From Larkinella sp049445795 (GTDB taxonomy: Bacteria; Bacteroidota; Bacteroidia; Cytophagales; Spirosomataceae), in the NCBI RefSeq assembly GCF_049445795.1, contig NZ_JBMSDT010000003.1, positions 434,001 to 498,000 of the forward strand: a stretch of 64,000 nucleotides of DNA. Reading direction: 5' to 3'. The position numbers and the translations under genes are program-made. Positions 20,084 through 28,424 of the stretch are shown here, piece by piece. How positions within the stretch are numbered: the first letter of the stretch is position 1; the number at the start of each line of letters is the position of its first letter. The notes under the pieces are model-generated. The model saw only the letters and a program-made list of their open reading frames with translations. It was not told the origin of the DNA and did no database searches.

Positions 20084-22797
20084 AACCGCCTGAAAACCAT
20101 TCCGAAAAACCGGGTTCCCCGCCCCGCTGGGCGCAACGGTTTCTAACCTGGCTTCATCCGTCGGAAACGCTGGAGGAAGTCGAGGGGGATCTGGAAGAAC
20201 TATACACGTACTGGCACCAGCGCGCCGGAAAAACGCAGGCGACGCTGCGCTATGTGCTCAATGTGGTGTCGGTGTTGCCGCCGTTCGTGCGCCGACGATC
20301 TCGTACAAAAGACTACCGCCAACCCTCAACCCTGCATCCCGTCATGATTCGTAATTATCTCAAAATCGCTTTTCGAAACCTCTTGAAACACAAGGTTTTT
20401 TCGGGGGTCAACCTGCTGGGGCTGGTGGTTGGAATGACGGCCTGCCTGATGATTCTGGAATACGTCAGCTTTGAACTGAATTTCGACCAGTTTCAGAAAG
20501 ACGCCGACCGAATTTACCGCGTCACCAACGATCGGTTTCAGCAGGGAAAACTGATTCAGCACGGGACCATCACGTACCCGACCATCGGCAAAACGATGGC
20601 GAATGATTATCAAGAAGTGGATGCCTATACGACAATGGCGAACGGTGGAACGATCAAGTTGCGAAAAGATAAATCGATTTTCCAGGAACAACAACTCTTT
20701 TATGTGGACAATCATTTCCTGACTTTTTTCACCTTTCCCCTGCTGGTGGGTGATCCGAAAACGGCGATGAAAGCCCCGAACAGTCTGGTGTTGTCGGAGA
20801 GCAATGCCCAACGGATTTTCGGCGCCCAGCCGAACGATTACGCCCGGCTGATTGGTCAATCCCTGTACATCGATCTGGATACGGAACCGTACCAAATCAC
20901 GGGAATTATGCAAGACGTTCCGGCCACATCGCACCTGCAATTCGGGGCGCTGGCTTCGTACGAAACGCTGGTCCGGTTGTGGGGCGACTGGGTGAAAACC
21001 AGTTGGGACGGTTCGGATATGTGGCATTACCTGAAACTAAAACCGGGTGCGGATGCCGCTAGTCTGGCGAGCAAATTCCCGGCGTTCAGCGAGCGGTATT
21101 TCAAAGGCGATCAGGTATCGGGCAGCGTGGAGAAATTCTACCTGCAACCCCTGCAAAAGGCGCATTTGGATTCCGATTATGAGTACGAAATCGGCGTGGT
21201 CAACAACGGCAAGGCGGTTTGGACGATGTTGATCATTGCGGCTTTTATCCTACTCATTGCCTGGGTCAACTACATCAACCTGGCCACGGCGCGGTCGCTG
21301 GAGCGGGCCAAAGAAGTGGGCGTGCGTAAAGTCGCCGGGGCAAGCTCGGGGCAATTGATCGGGCAGTTTCTATCAGAGTCGGTTTTGCTGAATCTGTTCG
21401 CGCTGCTGCTGGCGCTGCTACTGACGGTTTTATTCCAACCCATTCTGAATCAATTGGTTGATAAGCCGCTGTCGCTGTCGTTACTAACGGGCCAGGGTTA
21501 CGGCGGAAGCTGGATGACGCTGGCGCTGGTGGCGGTTTTTGTGCTGGGCCTGTTTCTATCCGGTTTTTATCCGGCGTTTGCCTTGTCGGCTTTTCAGGCC
21601 ATTCAGGTCTTGAAAGGGAGCTTCAAACGGTCGGCGAAAGGCGTCTGGGTGCGCCAGTCGCTGGTGGTGTTTCAGTATACCGCTTCGGTAGTGCTGATCA
21701 TCGGGACGTTTATTGTGTTTCGGCAGCTCGAATACATGCGGAAAGAAAACCTCGGCTTTAACATGGAGCAGATGCTGGTCGTCTCCGGCCCCGCACTGAC
21801 CCGCTGGGATTCGACGGCCATTGAACGGATTAATAGTTTTAAAATGGAAGTAAAACGGTATACGGGCATTAAAGCCGCAACGGCGTCCCTGAGCTTGTTT
21901 GGTAACCGACTTCCGCGTTCGTTCAACGTAAAACGGGTAGGGGCAAATGAAACCAAGGGCGTAACCGTCAGCCGGATGGGTGTTGACCTTGATTTTTTCG
22001 GTGCGTACGAGATCAAAATGCTGGCGGGTCGGAATTTCCTCCCTACCGATGCCGATCCGGATGGCCGGAAAGTGAAAAATATAATTATCAATCGCTCGAC
22101 TGTGCGGTTGCTGGGACTAAAGGATGCGGCTTCGGCGGTGGGTCAGAAAATCTCGTTCTTTGGTCGGGACTGGGAGGTTGTTGGTGTGGTGAGCGATTTT
22201 CACCAGCAGTCGCTGCGGCACCCAATCGAACCGATTGTTTTTCAACCGTTTTACACCAATGGCGGTTTTTATTCCTTCAAAATCAAAACGACGGATCTGG
22301 ACAAAACCATCGACCAGGTTCAGCAGAAATACCAGGCGTTTTTCCCCGGCAACGATTTCTCGTATTTCTTCATGGATGAGCAGTTTAACCGGCAATACCG
22401 GGATGATCAGGTGTTTGGTAAAATTACCACGTTCTTTTCGTTCCTCGTCGTACTGATCGCATCGCTGGGGCTGTTCGGGTTGTCGTCGTATACAACTGCA
22501 CAGCGGAGCAAAGAAATCGGGGTTCGGAAGGTGCTGGGGGCGTCGGTCGCCAGCATTGTCGCCCTGTTGTCGAAAGATTTCCTGAAACTGGTGCTGATCG
22601 CCATTGTCATTGCCTCGCCGATTGCCTGGTACGCCGTCAACCAGTGGCTCGACGACTTTGCCTACAAAATTGACATTTCTTGGTGGATTTTTGCCGTCGC
22701 CGGGATACTAGCGGTCGGCATCGCCCTGCTGACGGTCAGTTTCCAGAGTATCAAAGCCGCCCTGATGAATCCGGTGAAAACGTTGCGAAGCGAGTGA
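20080..22797 (+). CDS. FtsX-type ABC permease with N-terminal prefix domain, paralogue 1
   Basis: This 905-residue protein begins with about 75 cytoplasmic helical residues (RWAQRFLTWLHPSETLEEVE, then GDLEELYTYWHQRAGKTQAT) that recur in all four neighbours. Two MacB/FtsX units follow, each with a transmembrane helix, an extracytoplasmic domain and a three-helix bundle, giving about eight membrane segments. Conserved points are RAKEVGVRKVAGAS and RSKEIGVRKVLGAS, the coupling segments that would meet an ATPase, and the end SFQSIKAALMNPVKTLRSE. The family moves lipids, peptides or antibiotics across or out of the inner membrane, or senses envelope stress. No ATP-binding gene adjoins. It overlaps PadR and is the first gene of the array. 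Confidence 0.9.
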   Translation: MKPPENHSEKPGSPPRWAQRFLTWLHPSETLEEVEGDLEELYTYWHQRAGKTQATLRYVLNVVSVLPPFVRRRSRTKDYRQPSTLHPVMIRNYLKIAFRNLLKHKVFSGVNLLGLVVGMTACLMILEYVSFELNFDQFQKDADRIYRVTNDRFQQGKLIQHGTITYPTIGKTMANDYQEVDAYTTMANGGTIKLRKDKSIFQEQQLFYVDNHFLTFFTFPLLVGDPKTAMKAPNSLVLSESNAQRIFGAQPNDYARLIGQSLYIDLDTEPYQITGIMQDVPATSHLQFGALASYETLVRLWGDWVKTSWDGSDMWHYLKLKPGADAASLASKFPAFSERYFKGDQVSGSVEKFYLQPLQKAHLDSDYEYEIGVVNNGKAVWTMLIIAAFILLIAWVNYINLATARSLERAKEVGVRKVAGASSGQLIGQFLSESVLLNLFALLLALLLTVLFQPILNQLVDKPLSLSLLTGQGYGGSWMTLALVAVFVLGLFLSGFYPAFALSAFQAIQVLKGSFKRSAKGVWVRQSLVVFQYTASVVLIIGTFIVFRQLEYMRKENLGFNMEQMLVVSGPALTRWDSTAIERINSFKMEVKRYTGIKAATASLSLFGNRLPRSFNVKRVGANETKGVTVSRMGVDLDFFGAYEIKMLAGRNFLPTDADPDGRKVKNIIINRSTVRLLGLKDAASAVGQKISFFGRDWEVVGVVSDFHQQSLRHPIEPIVFQPFYTNGGFYSFKIKTTDLDKTIDQVQQKYQAFFPGNDFSYFFMDEQFNRQYRDDQVFGKITTFFSFLVVLIASLGLFGLSSYTTAQRSKEIGVRKVLGASVASIVALLSKDFLKLVLIAIVIASPIAWYAVNQWLDDFAYKIDISWWIFAVAGILAVGIALLTVSFQSIKAALMNPVKTLRSE

Positions 22798-22800
22798 GAT

Positions 22801-22899
22801 TAATGAATAATGAATATTGAACAATGAATAGCGAATCAAGAAAGCAGGCTGCGCTCTTTCAACATTTGTTGTTCGCTATTCGATAGTTCAAAAATTACC
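22801..22899. repeat. Palindromic element (GAATATTGAA-type), copy 1 of the permease array
   Basis: The left arm holds AATGAATATTGAACAATGAA and ATAGCGAATC, the right arm GTTGTTCGCTATTCGATAG and TTCAAA, around a loop ACAGGCTGCGC-like at about 22840-22856 (AAAGCAGGCTGCGCTC). It fills the gap between permeases 1 and 2. It is a diverged relative of the three later copies. Confidence 0.75.
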
Positions 22900-22916
22900 C
22901 TTCCGCACTTACCCCT

Positions 22917-25559
22917 ATGCAACAAAAACCGTCTCCACCCCGCTGGGCGCACTGGCTGCTGACCCGGCTGCATCCGGCCGAAACGCTGGAGGAAGTCGAG
23001 GGTGATCTGGACGAATTATACGCTTACTGGCATCAGCGGACCGGAAAAACCCAGGCCACGCTGCGCTACGTGCTGAATGTGGTGTCGGTGTTGCCGCCCT
23101 GGGTGCGCCGACGCCAACGTAACGAAGAATACCATCACCCGTTTTTCCTTCATCCGGCTATGCTACGCAACTACTTCAAAATCGCGGTTCGGACGCTTAA
23201 CAAGCACCGCCTGTACAGTTTTCTCAACATCGGTGGACTGGCGATCGGGCTGGCTTGCTGCCTGCTGATTGCCCTGTATGTGTATGATGAGTTGAGTTAC
23301 GACCGCTTCAACGCGAATTACAAAGACATCTACCGGGTCGTCGAGAAACAGAAACAGGCAGACGGCATTTATGACGTGGCGGTTACGCCCGGTCCGCTGG
23401 CGGCTTCGCTGGCGAACGATTTTCCGGAAATCCGGCAAACCACGCGCGTAGGCCGGTGGTCGGGCCTGCTGTCGCAGGGCAGGCAGGCCGTCGAAGCACA
23501 GGACATGCTCATCGTTGACCCTTCCTTTTTTACATTGTTCAGCTTCCCGCTGCTTGCCGGAAATCCGGCTACGGTTTTGCGAGGACCCGACGAGGTGATT
23601 TTTTCGGAAGCCATGGCAGAGCGGTTTTTCGGGGCCGACTGGGCGCGCCGGAACGTGGTCGGGCAGGTGGTTCAGCTCAATGCGCAACAAAATTTGAAGC
23701 TGGTAGGAATCGCCCAAAACCCGCCGACCCGCTCAAACCTTCAGTTCGATGTCTTGCTGCCCTTCAAATGGCTGGAGAAAAACGACGAGTGGAGCATGAA
23801 GTGGAACAGCAACAGCTACCACACCTACGTTCAGTTACGCCCGGATGCGGCCGACCTTCCGGGTGATCCGGCGCTATTTGCGGATAAAATTCGGGATAGG
23901 CTCAAGCAATACAACAACCAGGTGGAAACCCAGTTGCTCCTTCAACCCTTATCGGAGATCTATCTGTACTCTGACTTTGCCTTTAATACAGATTTCGGAA
24001 AACGGAGCGCCATTGCCTACGTCCGCATTTTTGTGGCGGTGGGCCTGATTGTGTTGCTCATTGCCGCCATCAATTTCATCAACCTCACCACGGCGCGGGC
24101 GTCCGGGCGGGCCAGAGAAGTGGGCGTACGGAAAACCGTCGGGGCGCAACGCCTGAGCCTGATCGGGCAGTTTATGAGTGAAGTGTTTCTCATGACGACC
24201 CTGGCCGTTGTCGTCGCCCTGTTGCTGGCTGAAGGGTTCCTGCCGGTTTTTAACGACCTGGCCGATAAAACCATCCAAATCCCGTATCAGGAGCCGGTTT
24301 TTTGGGCGGCTCTGGCTGGCTTGATGGGGATTGTCAGTTTGCTCACGGGGTTGTATCCGGCCTTTTTCCTGTCGTCGTTCCGACCGGCGGTCGTCCTGAA
24401 GGGGCTGTTCAATGTGCCGACGGGGCGCAACTTCCGGCAGTCGCTGGTCGTGGGGCAATTTGTGTTAGCCATCGTGATGGTCATCGGTACGACGTTTGTT
24501 TACAAGCAGTTGACCTACATGCAAACGGCGAAGCTCGGCTTTGACCAATCTCAGTTGCTGCACGTTCGGCTGAAGGGTGAACTGCGGGGCAAGGCGTGGC
24601 TATTCAAAAAACAGGTCGAGCAACTGCCCGGTGTGGCGCGGGCCTCGCTGACGACGGGCAACCTGGTCGATATGATGAACTCGGCGTTTATCGAGTGGGA
24701 AGGGCAGGCACCGAAGGATGAGGTTTTGATTACCAACATGAATATCGATACTGATTTTCTGGCAACGACCGGCATGAAAATCAGCGCGGGCCGGAATTTT
24801 TCGACCCGGATGTCGTCGGATACCTCGGGTGTGCTGGGCGCGTACCTGATCAACGAGACAGCGGTAAAACGGATGGGCTGGACGCCCGCTTCGGCCCTCG
24901 GCAAACGGCTGAAACACTGGGGCCAGGAGGGTCGGGTGATCGGCGTCGTGCAGGATTTCCATTTCCGGCCATTGCGGATTGCCATCGAGCCGTTCATTTT
25001 CCGGTTTCAGCCCTCGAATCCCTATTTCAACCTGCTGATTAAAACAGAACCGGGAGCGGTTTCGACCACCTTATCGAAGATTGCGGCTCTGTACAAAAAA
25101 CTGGAACCCGGCAACCCGATCTCGTACGGTTTTGTCGATCAGGACCTGGACGCCCAATACCGGGCCGAACACCGTGTGGGGCGCATCATTCTGTATTTTT
25201 CCGTCCTGACCATTCTGATTGCCTGCCTGGGGCTGTTCGGGCTGGCGACGTTCACGGCCGAGCAGCGCACGAAAGAAATCGGAATTCGGAAAGTGCTGGG
25301 CGCATCCGTGGCCGGTATTGTCGCCCTGTTGTCGAAAGACTTTCTGAAATTGGTGCTGATGGCCCTGTTGATTGCTTCGCCGGTGGCCTGGTACGCCGTG
25401 AATGAATGGCTGAAGAACTTCGCCTACAAAACCGACCTTTCCTGGTGGGTGTTTGCGCTGGCCGGTTTGCTGGCCGTTGCAATTGCACTGCTAACGGTGA
25501 GTTTTCAGAGTATCAAAGCTGCGCTGATGAACCCGGTGAAGACGCTGCGGAGTGAATAG
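22917..25559 (+). CDS. FtsX-type ABC permease with N-terminal prefix domain, paralogue 2
   Basis: This 880-residue paralogue has the same order of parts: prefix helix region (RWAHWLLTRLHPAETLEEVE), first membrane helix near residue 100 (SFLNIGGLAIGLACCLLIAL), periplasmic domain, three-helix block with RAREVGVRKTVGAQ, a second helix-plus-domain unit, and a closing block with RTKEIGIRKVLGASVAGIVA and SFQSIKAALMNPVKTLRSE. The soluble domains differ strongly from paralogue 1, while the coupling segments and the tail are near identical. That suggests diversified ligands on a common transport or signalling frame. It starts 17 bases after a palindromic element. Confidence 0.9.
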   Translation: MQQKPSPPRWAHWLLTRLHPAETLEEVEGDLDELYAYWHQRTGKTQATLRYVLNVVSVLPPWVRRRQRNEEYHHPFFLHPAMLRNYFKIAVRTLNKHRLYSFLNIGGLAIGLACCLLIALYVYDELSYDRFNANYKDIYRVVEKQKQADGIYDVAVTPGPLAASLANDFPEIRQTTRVGRWSGLLSQGRQAVEAQDMLIVDPSFFTLFSFPLLAGNPATVLRGPDEVIFSEAMAERFFGADWARRNVVGQVVQLNAQQNLKLVGIAQNPPTRSNLQFDVLLPFKWLEKNDEWSMKWNSNSYHTYVQLRPDAADLPGDPALFADKIRDRLKQYNNQVETQLLLQPLSEIYLYSDFAFNTDFGKRSAIAYVRIFVAVGLIVLLIAAINFINLTTARASGRAREVGVRKTVGAQRLSLIGQFMSEVFLMTTLAVVVALLLAEGFLPVFNDLADKTIQIPYQEPVFWAALAGLMGIVSLLTGLYPAFFLSSFRPAVVLKGLFNVPTGRNFRQSLVVGQFVLAIVMVIGTTFVYKQLTYMQTAKLGFDQSQLLHVRLKGELRGKAWLFKKQVEQLPGVARASLTTGNLVDMMNSAFIEWEGQAPKDEVLITNMNIDTDFLATTGMKISAGRNFSTRMSSDTSGVLGAYLINETAVKRMGWTPASALGKRLKHWGQEGRVIGVVQDFHFRPLRIAIEPFIFRFQPSNPYFNLLIKTEPGAVSTTLSKIAALYKKLEPGNPISYGFVDQDLDAQYRAEHRVGRIILYFSVLTILIACLGLFGLATFTAEQRTKEIGIRKVLGASVAGIVALLSKDFLKLVLMALLIASPVAWYAVNEWLKNFAYKTDLSWWVFALAGLLAVAIALLTVSFQSIKAALMNPVKTLRSE

Positions 25560-25561
25560 AA

Positions 25562-25658
25562 GGAAATATCGAATACTGAATATTGAATAACGAATAACGA
25601 AATCAGGCAGCGGGCCTTCAATATTCGTTGTTCGTTATTCAGTATTCGATATTTCAAG
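25562..25658. repeat. Palindromic element, copy 2, with directional core
   Basis: GAAATATCGAATACTGAAT near 25563 is matched perfectly by ATTCAGTATTCGATATTTC ending near 25655, and further inner pairing continues the stem. The loop carries CGAAATCAGGCAGCG at 25598-25612. This core recurs in copies 3 and 4. The element lies between permeases 2 and 3. Confidence 0.9.
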
Positions 25659-25668
25659 AATTACCCCC

Positions 25669-28308
25669 ATGCAAACAAACCCAAAACCGAATCGTCGGAC
25701 CGCGCCCCGCTGGGCACACTGGCTGCTAACCCGGCTGCATCCTTCGGAAACGCTGGAGGAAGTCGAAGGGGATCTGGAAGAACTGTATGGATACTGGTAT
25801 CGCCGATCCGGAAAAACCCAGGCCACCCTGCGCTATGGGCTGAGCGTTCTGTCGGTGCTTCCGCCGTGGGTACGCCGACGAAACTATAGCAACGAAAACC
25901 GTACGCCTTTTTTTCTTCATCCGACTATGCTAAAAAACTACCTCAAAATCGCTTTTCGTACGATCGGGAAGCACAAAGTGCCCGCTTTCATCAATGTGCT
26001 GGGCCTGACGCTGGGGCTGACCAGTTGTCTGCTGATTGCCGCTTACGTGGTCAACGAGTTTACCTACGACCGTTTTCACCAGCAGGCCGACCGCATTGTT
26101 CTGTTTCAACAGTTTGAAAATACAGCGGGCAGCGGGGGCAAATTCGCCACGGACCTCAAAAAACGCTTCTCTACCGTAGCCGACGCTGTTCGGCTTACCC
26201 GACTCCGGCCCCTGATCAGTCGGCCGGAAACCGCCTTTTACGAACCGAATTTTTGGTTTGCAGATAGCAGCGTCTTCTCGGTCTTTACGTTACCACTCGT
26301 GCAGGGGAATCCAAAAACGGCCTTGTCGGAGCAATACGGCGTGGTTTTGTCGGAAACGATGGCCCGAAAGTATTTTGGATCGGCCAACCCGATGGGAAAA
26401 CCGCTGCGTATCAACAACAAAGCCACGCTGCACGTAACGGGCGTGTTGAAAGACCTGCCTACCAACTCGCACCAACCTATCGACTTTCTGGCTACGTACC
26501 TCAATGCCAATGAACTGGTTGGGTACGATGTAACGACCAATTACTGGGGTGGTTCAGATACGTGGACGTACCTGCTGCTGACGCCCGGTACGGATAAAAC
26601 CGCCTTGCAGGCCCAACTACTGGCATACATCGCTCAATTGGGCGATCCGAACTCGGGTATCTGGAAACCGAATCTGGTGCCGCTGACCGACATCTACCTC
26701 CGTACGAATTTAGTCGCCAGCAATCGGCTGATGTATGCTTACGTTTTTACCGTCGTTGCGCTCCTGATCCTGGGCCTGGCTTGTTTCAACTATGTCAACC
26801 TGACGACCGCGCAGGCGACGCAGCGGGCAAAGGAAGTGGGCGTACGGAAAGTGATGGGCTCCTCGTTCGGGCAGCTTTGCGGGCAATTCCTGAGCGAAAC
26901 CGCCGTCTTTATGGCCGTGGCCGTACTGCTGTCGGGGGCTCTTTTGCCAGCGGTTTTGCCCGCTTTCAGCCAATTGACGGATAAGCCGTTAGCGCTGACA
27001 TCGGTTTGGGCTGGCGCACGAATCGGCTGGCTGGTACTCGGTTTACTGGCCGTGGTGATCGGGGCGGGAAGCTATCCGGCTTTTGTGCTGTCCTCTTTTC
27101 AGCCTATCACTGTTTTGAAAGGCGGAAGGCTACTATCGGGCCGGACGTGGCTGCGTAAAATCCTGATTGTCGGCCAGTTCGCCGTTTCCATCGGGATGAT
27201 GGTGGCTACGGTGGTGGTCTATGAGCAGTTGACGTTTGTTCGCAATCACAACGTGGGCTACCAGCGCGATCAGGTGCTGACGCTGGATTTGCAGGATGCG
27301 TCCGCTGCGGTGAAAGACCGGATTAAACAACAGATTACGAGCTTGCCGGGCGTTGAGGCTGCGACGCGGGCATTCAGCCTGCCGGGAAGCGGGAGTCTTC
27401 GGGGGCAGAAACTGGTGAGTGAGTTTGTGCCGAAAGGAGCCAAAGACGCCAGCATCGGTCACCTGAACCTGGACGGGGATTTTCTGCGGACGTTCGGCAT
27501 TAAGCTCGTGGCCGGGCGTAATCTGGACCCCAATCGCCCCGCCGATCAGCAGGCTTTTCTGGTTAACCGGGCGGCCATGCAGTATTTTGGCTGGAAAACA
27601 ATAACCGGCAAGACGACCGGTTTTTACACGTATACCTACGATACCGGTGCTTCTGGCGGGTACCGCGAGGTGCCCCGGCGGGGCGAGGTGGTCGGCGTCA
27701 TCGACGATTACAACCATGCCGACCTGAAACAGACCGTGGCGCCGATGATTTTTTCACTCAACGAAGGCTTTGAGAGTCAACTGGCGGTTCGGATTCGGGC
27801 CGGAGCCATTCCGGAAACCGTCCGGCAACTTGGTCAGCTCTGGCGGCAGCAATTCCCGGAAAAACCGTTCACGTATGATTTCCTCGACGATACGTTCAAC
27901 CGGACCTACCAGGTCGAGACCCGGACGGGCCAGGTTTTTGCCTGGTTTGCGGGGCTGGCGATTTTGATTTCCTGCCTGGGCTTATACGGGCTGGCCATGT
28001 TCACCGCTGAGCAGCGTACGAAGGAAATCGGAATTCGAAAAGTGCTGGGAGCCAGTCTATTCAGTATCACCCGGCTGGTGTCTGCTGATTTTGTTAAACT
28101 GGTTATCATCGCCCTCTTTGTGGCTACCCCGCTGGCCTGGTATGCCATGCGTCGGTGGTTGGAGGACTTCGCCTACCGGATCAGCGTTGAGTGGTGGGTG
28201 TTTGCCCTATCCGGTTTGCTAGCCGTCGGAATTGCCCTGATTACCGTCAGTTTCCAAAGCGTAAAAGCCGCCCTGATGAATCCGGTGAAAACACTGCGGA
28301 GCGAGTGA
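25669..28308 (+). CDS. FtsX-type ABC permease with N-terminal prefix domain, paralogue 3
   Basis: An 879-residue paralogue with the prefix region (RWAHWLLTRLHPSETLEEVE), membrane helix near residue 103 (FINVLGLTLGLTSCLLIAAY), a first soluble domain, helices with RAKEVGVRKVMGSSFGQLCG, and a second unit ending RTKEIGIRKVLGASLFSITR and SFQSVKAALMNPVKTLRSE. Its first 50 bases are identical to those of paralogue 4, although the rest of the two genes has diverged widely. That points to gene conversion or recent spread of the 5' end. No ATPase is encoded nearby on this strand. Activity as a transporter is inferred from the family only. Confidence 0.9.
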   Translation: MQTNPKPNRRTAPRWAHWLLTRLHPSETLEEVEGDLEELYGYWYRRSGKTQATLRYGLSVLSVLPPWVRRRNYSNENRTPFFLHPTMLKNYLKIAFRTIGKHKVPAFINVLGLTLGLTSCLLIAAYVVNEFTYDRFHQQADRIVLFQQFENTAGSGGKFATDLKKRFSTVADAVRLTRLRPLISRPETAFYEPNFWFADSSVFSVFTLPLVQGNPKTALSEQYGVVLSETMARKYFGSANPMGKPLRINNKATLHVTGVLKDLPTNSHQPIDFLATYLNANELVGYDVTTNYWGGSDTWTYLLLTPGTDKTALQAQLLAYIAQLGDPNSGIWKPNLVPLTDIYLRTNLVASNRLMYAYVFTVVALLILGLACFNYVNLTTAQATQRAKEVGVRKVMGSSFGQLCGQFLSETAVFMAVAVLLSGALLPAVLPAFSQLTDKPLALTSVWAGARIGWLVLGLLAVVIGAGSYPAFVLSSFQPITVLKGGRLLSGRTWLRKILIVGQFAVSIGMMVATVVVYEQLTFVRNHNVGYQRDQVLTLDLQDASAAVKDRIKQQITSLPGVEAATRAFSLPGSGSLRGQKLVSEFVPKGAKDASIGHLNLDGDFLRTFGIKLVAGRNLDPNRPADQQAFLVNRAAMQYFGWKTITGKTTGFYTYTYDTGASGGYREVPRRGEVVGVIDDYNHADLKQTVAPMIFSLNEGFESQLAVRIRAGAIPETVRQLGQLWRQQFPEKPFTYDFLDDTFNRTYQVETRTGQVFAWFAGLAILISCLGLYGLAMFTAEQRTKEIGIRKVLGASLFSITRLVSADFVKLVIIALFVATPLAWYAMRRWLEDFAYRISVEWWVFALSGLLAVGIALITVSFQSVKAALMNPVKTLRSE

Positions 28309-28315
28309 AACGAAG

Positions 28316-28400
28316 AAGGAAATATCGAATACTGAATATCGAATAGCGAAATCAGGCAGCGCCACTTCAACATTCGTTATTCGTTATTCAATATTTTAAA
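28316..28400. repeat. Palindromic element, copy 3, with directional core
   Basis: GGAAATATCGAATACTGAAT on the left and TTCGTTATTCAATATTTT on the right form an imperfect stem. The loop carries CGAAATCAGGCAGCG at 28347-28361 in the same orientation as copy 2. It lies between permeases 3 and 4. Confidence 0.85.
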
Positions 28401-28424
28401 AATTGCTTTTTCGCTCTTACCTCC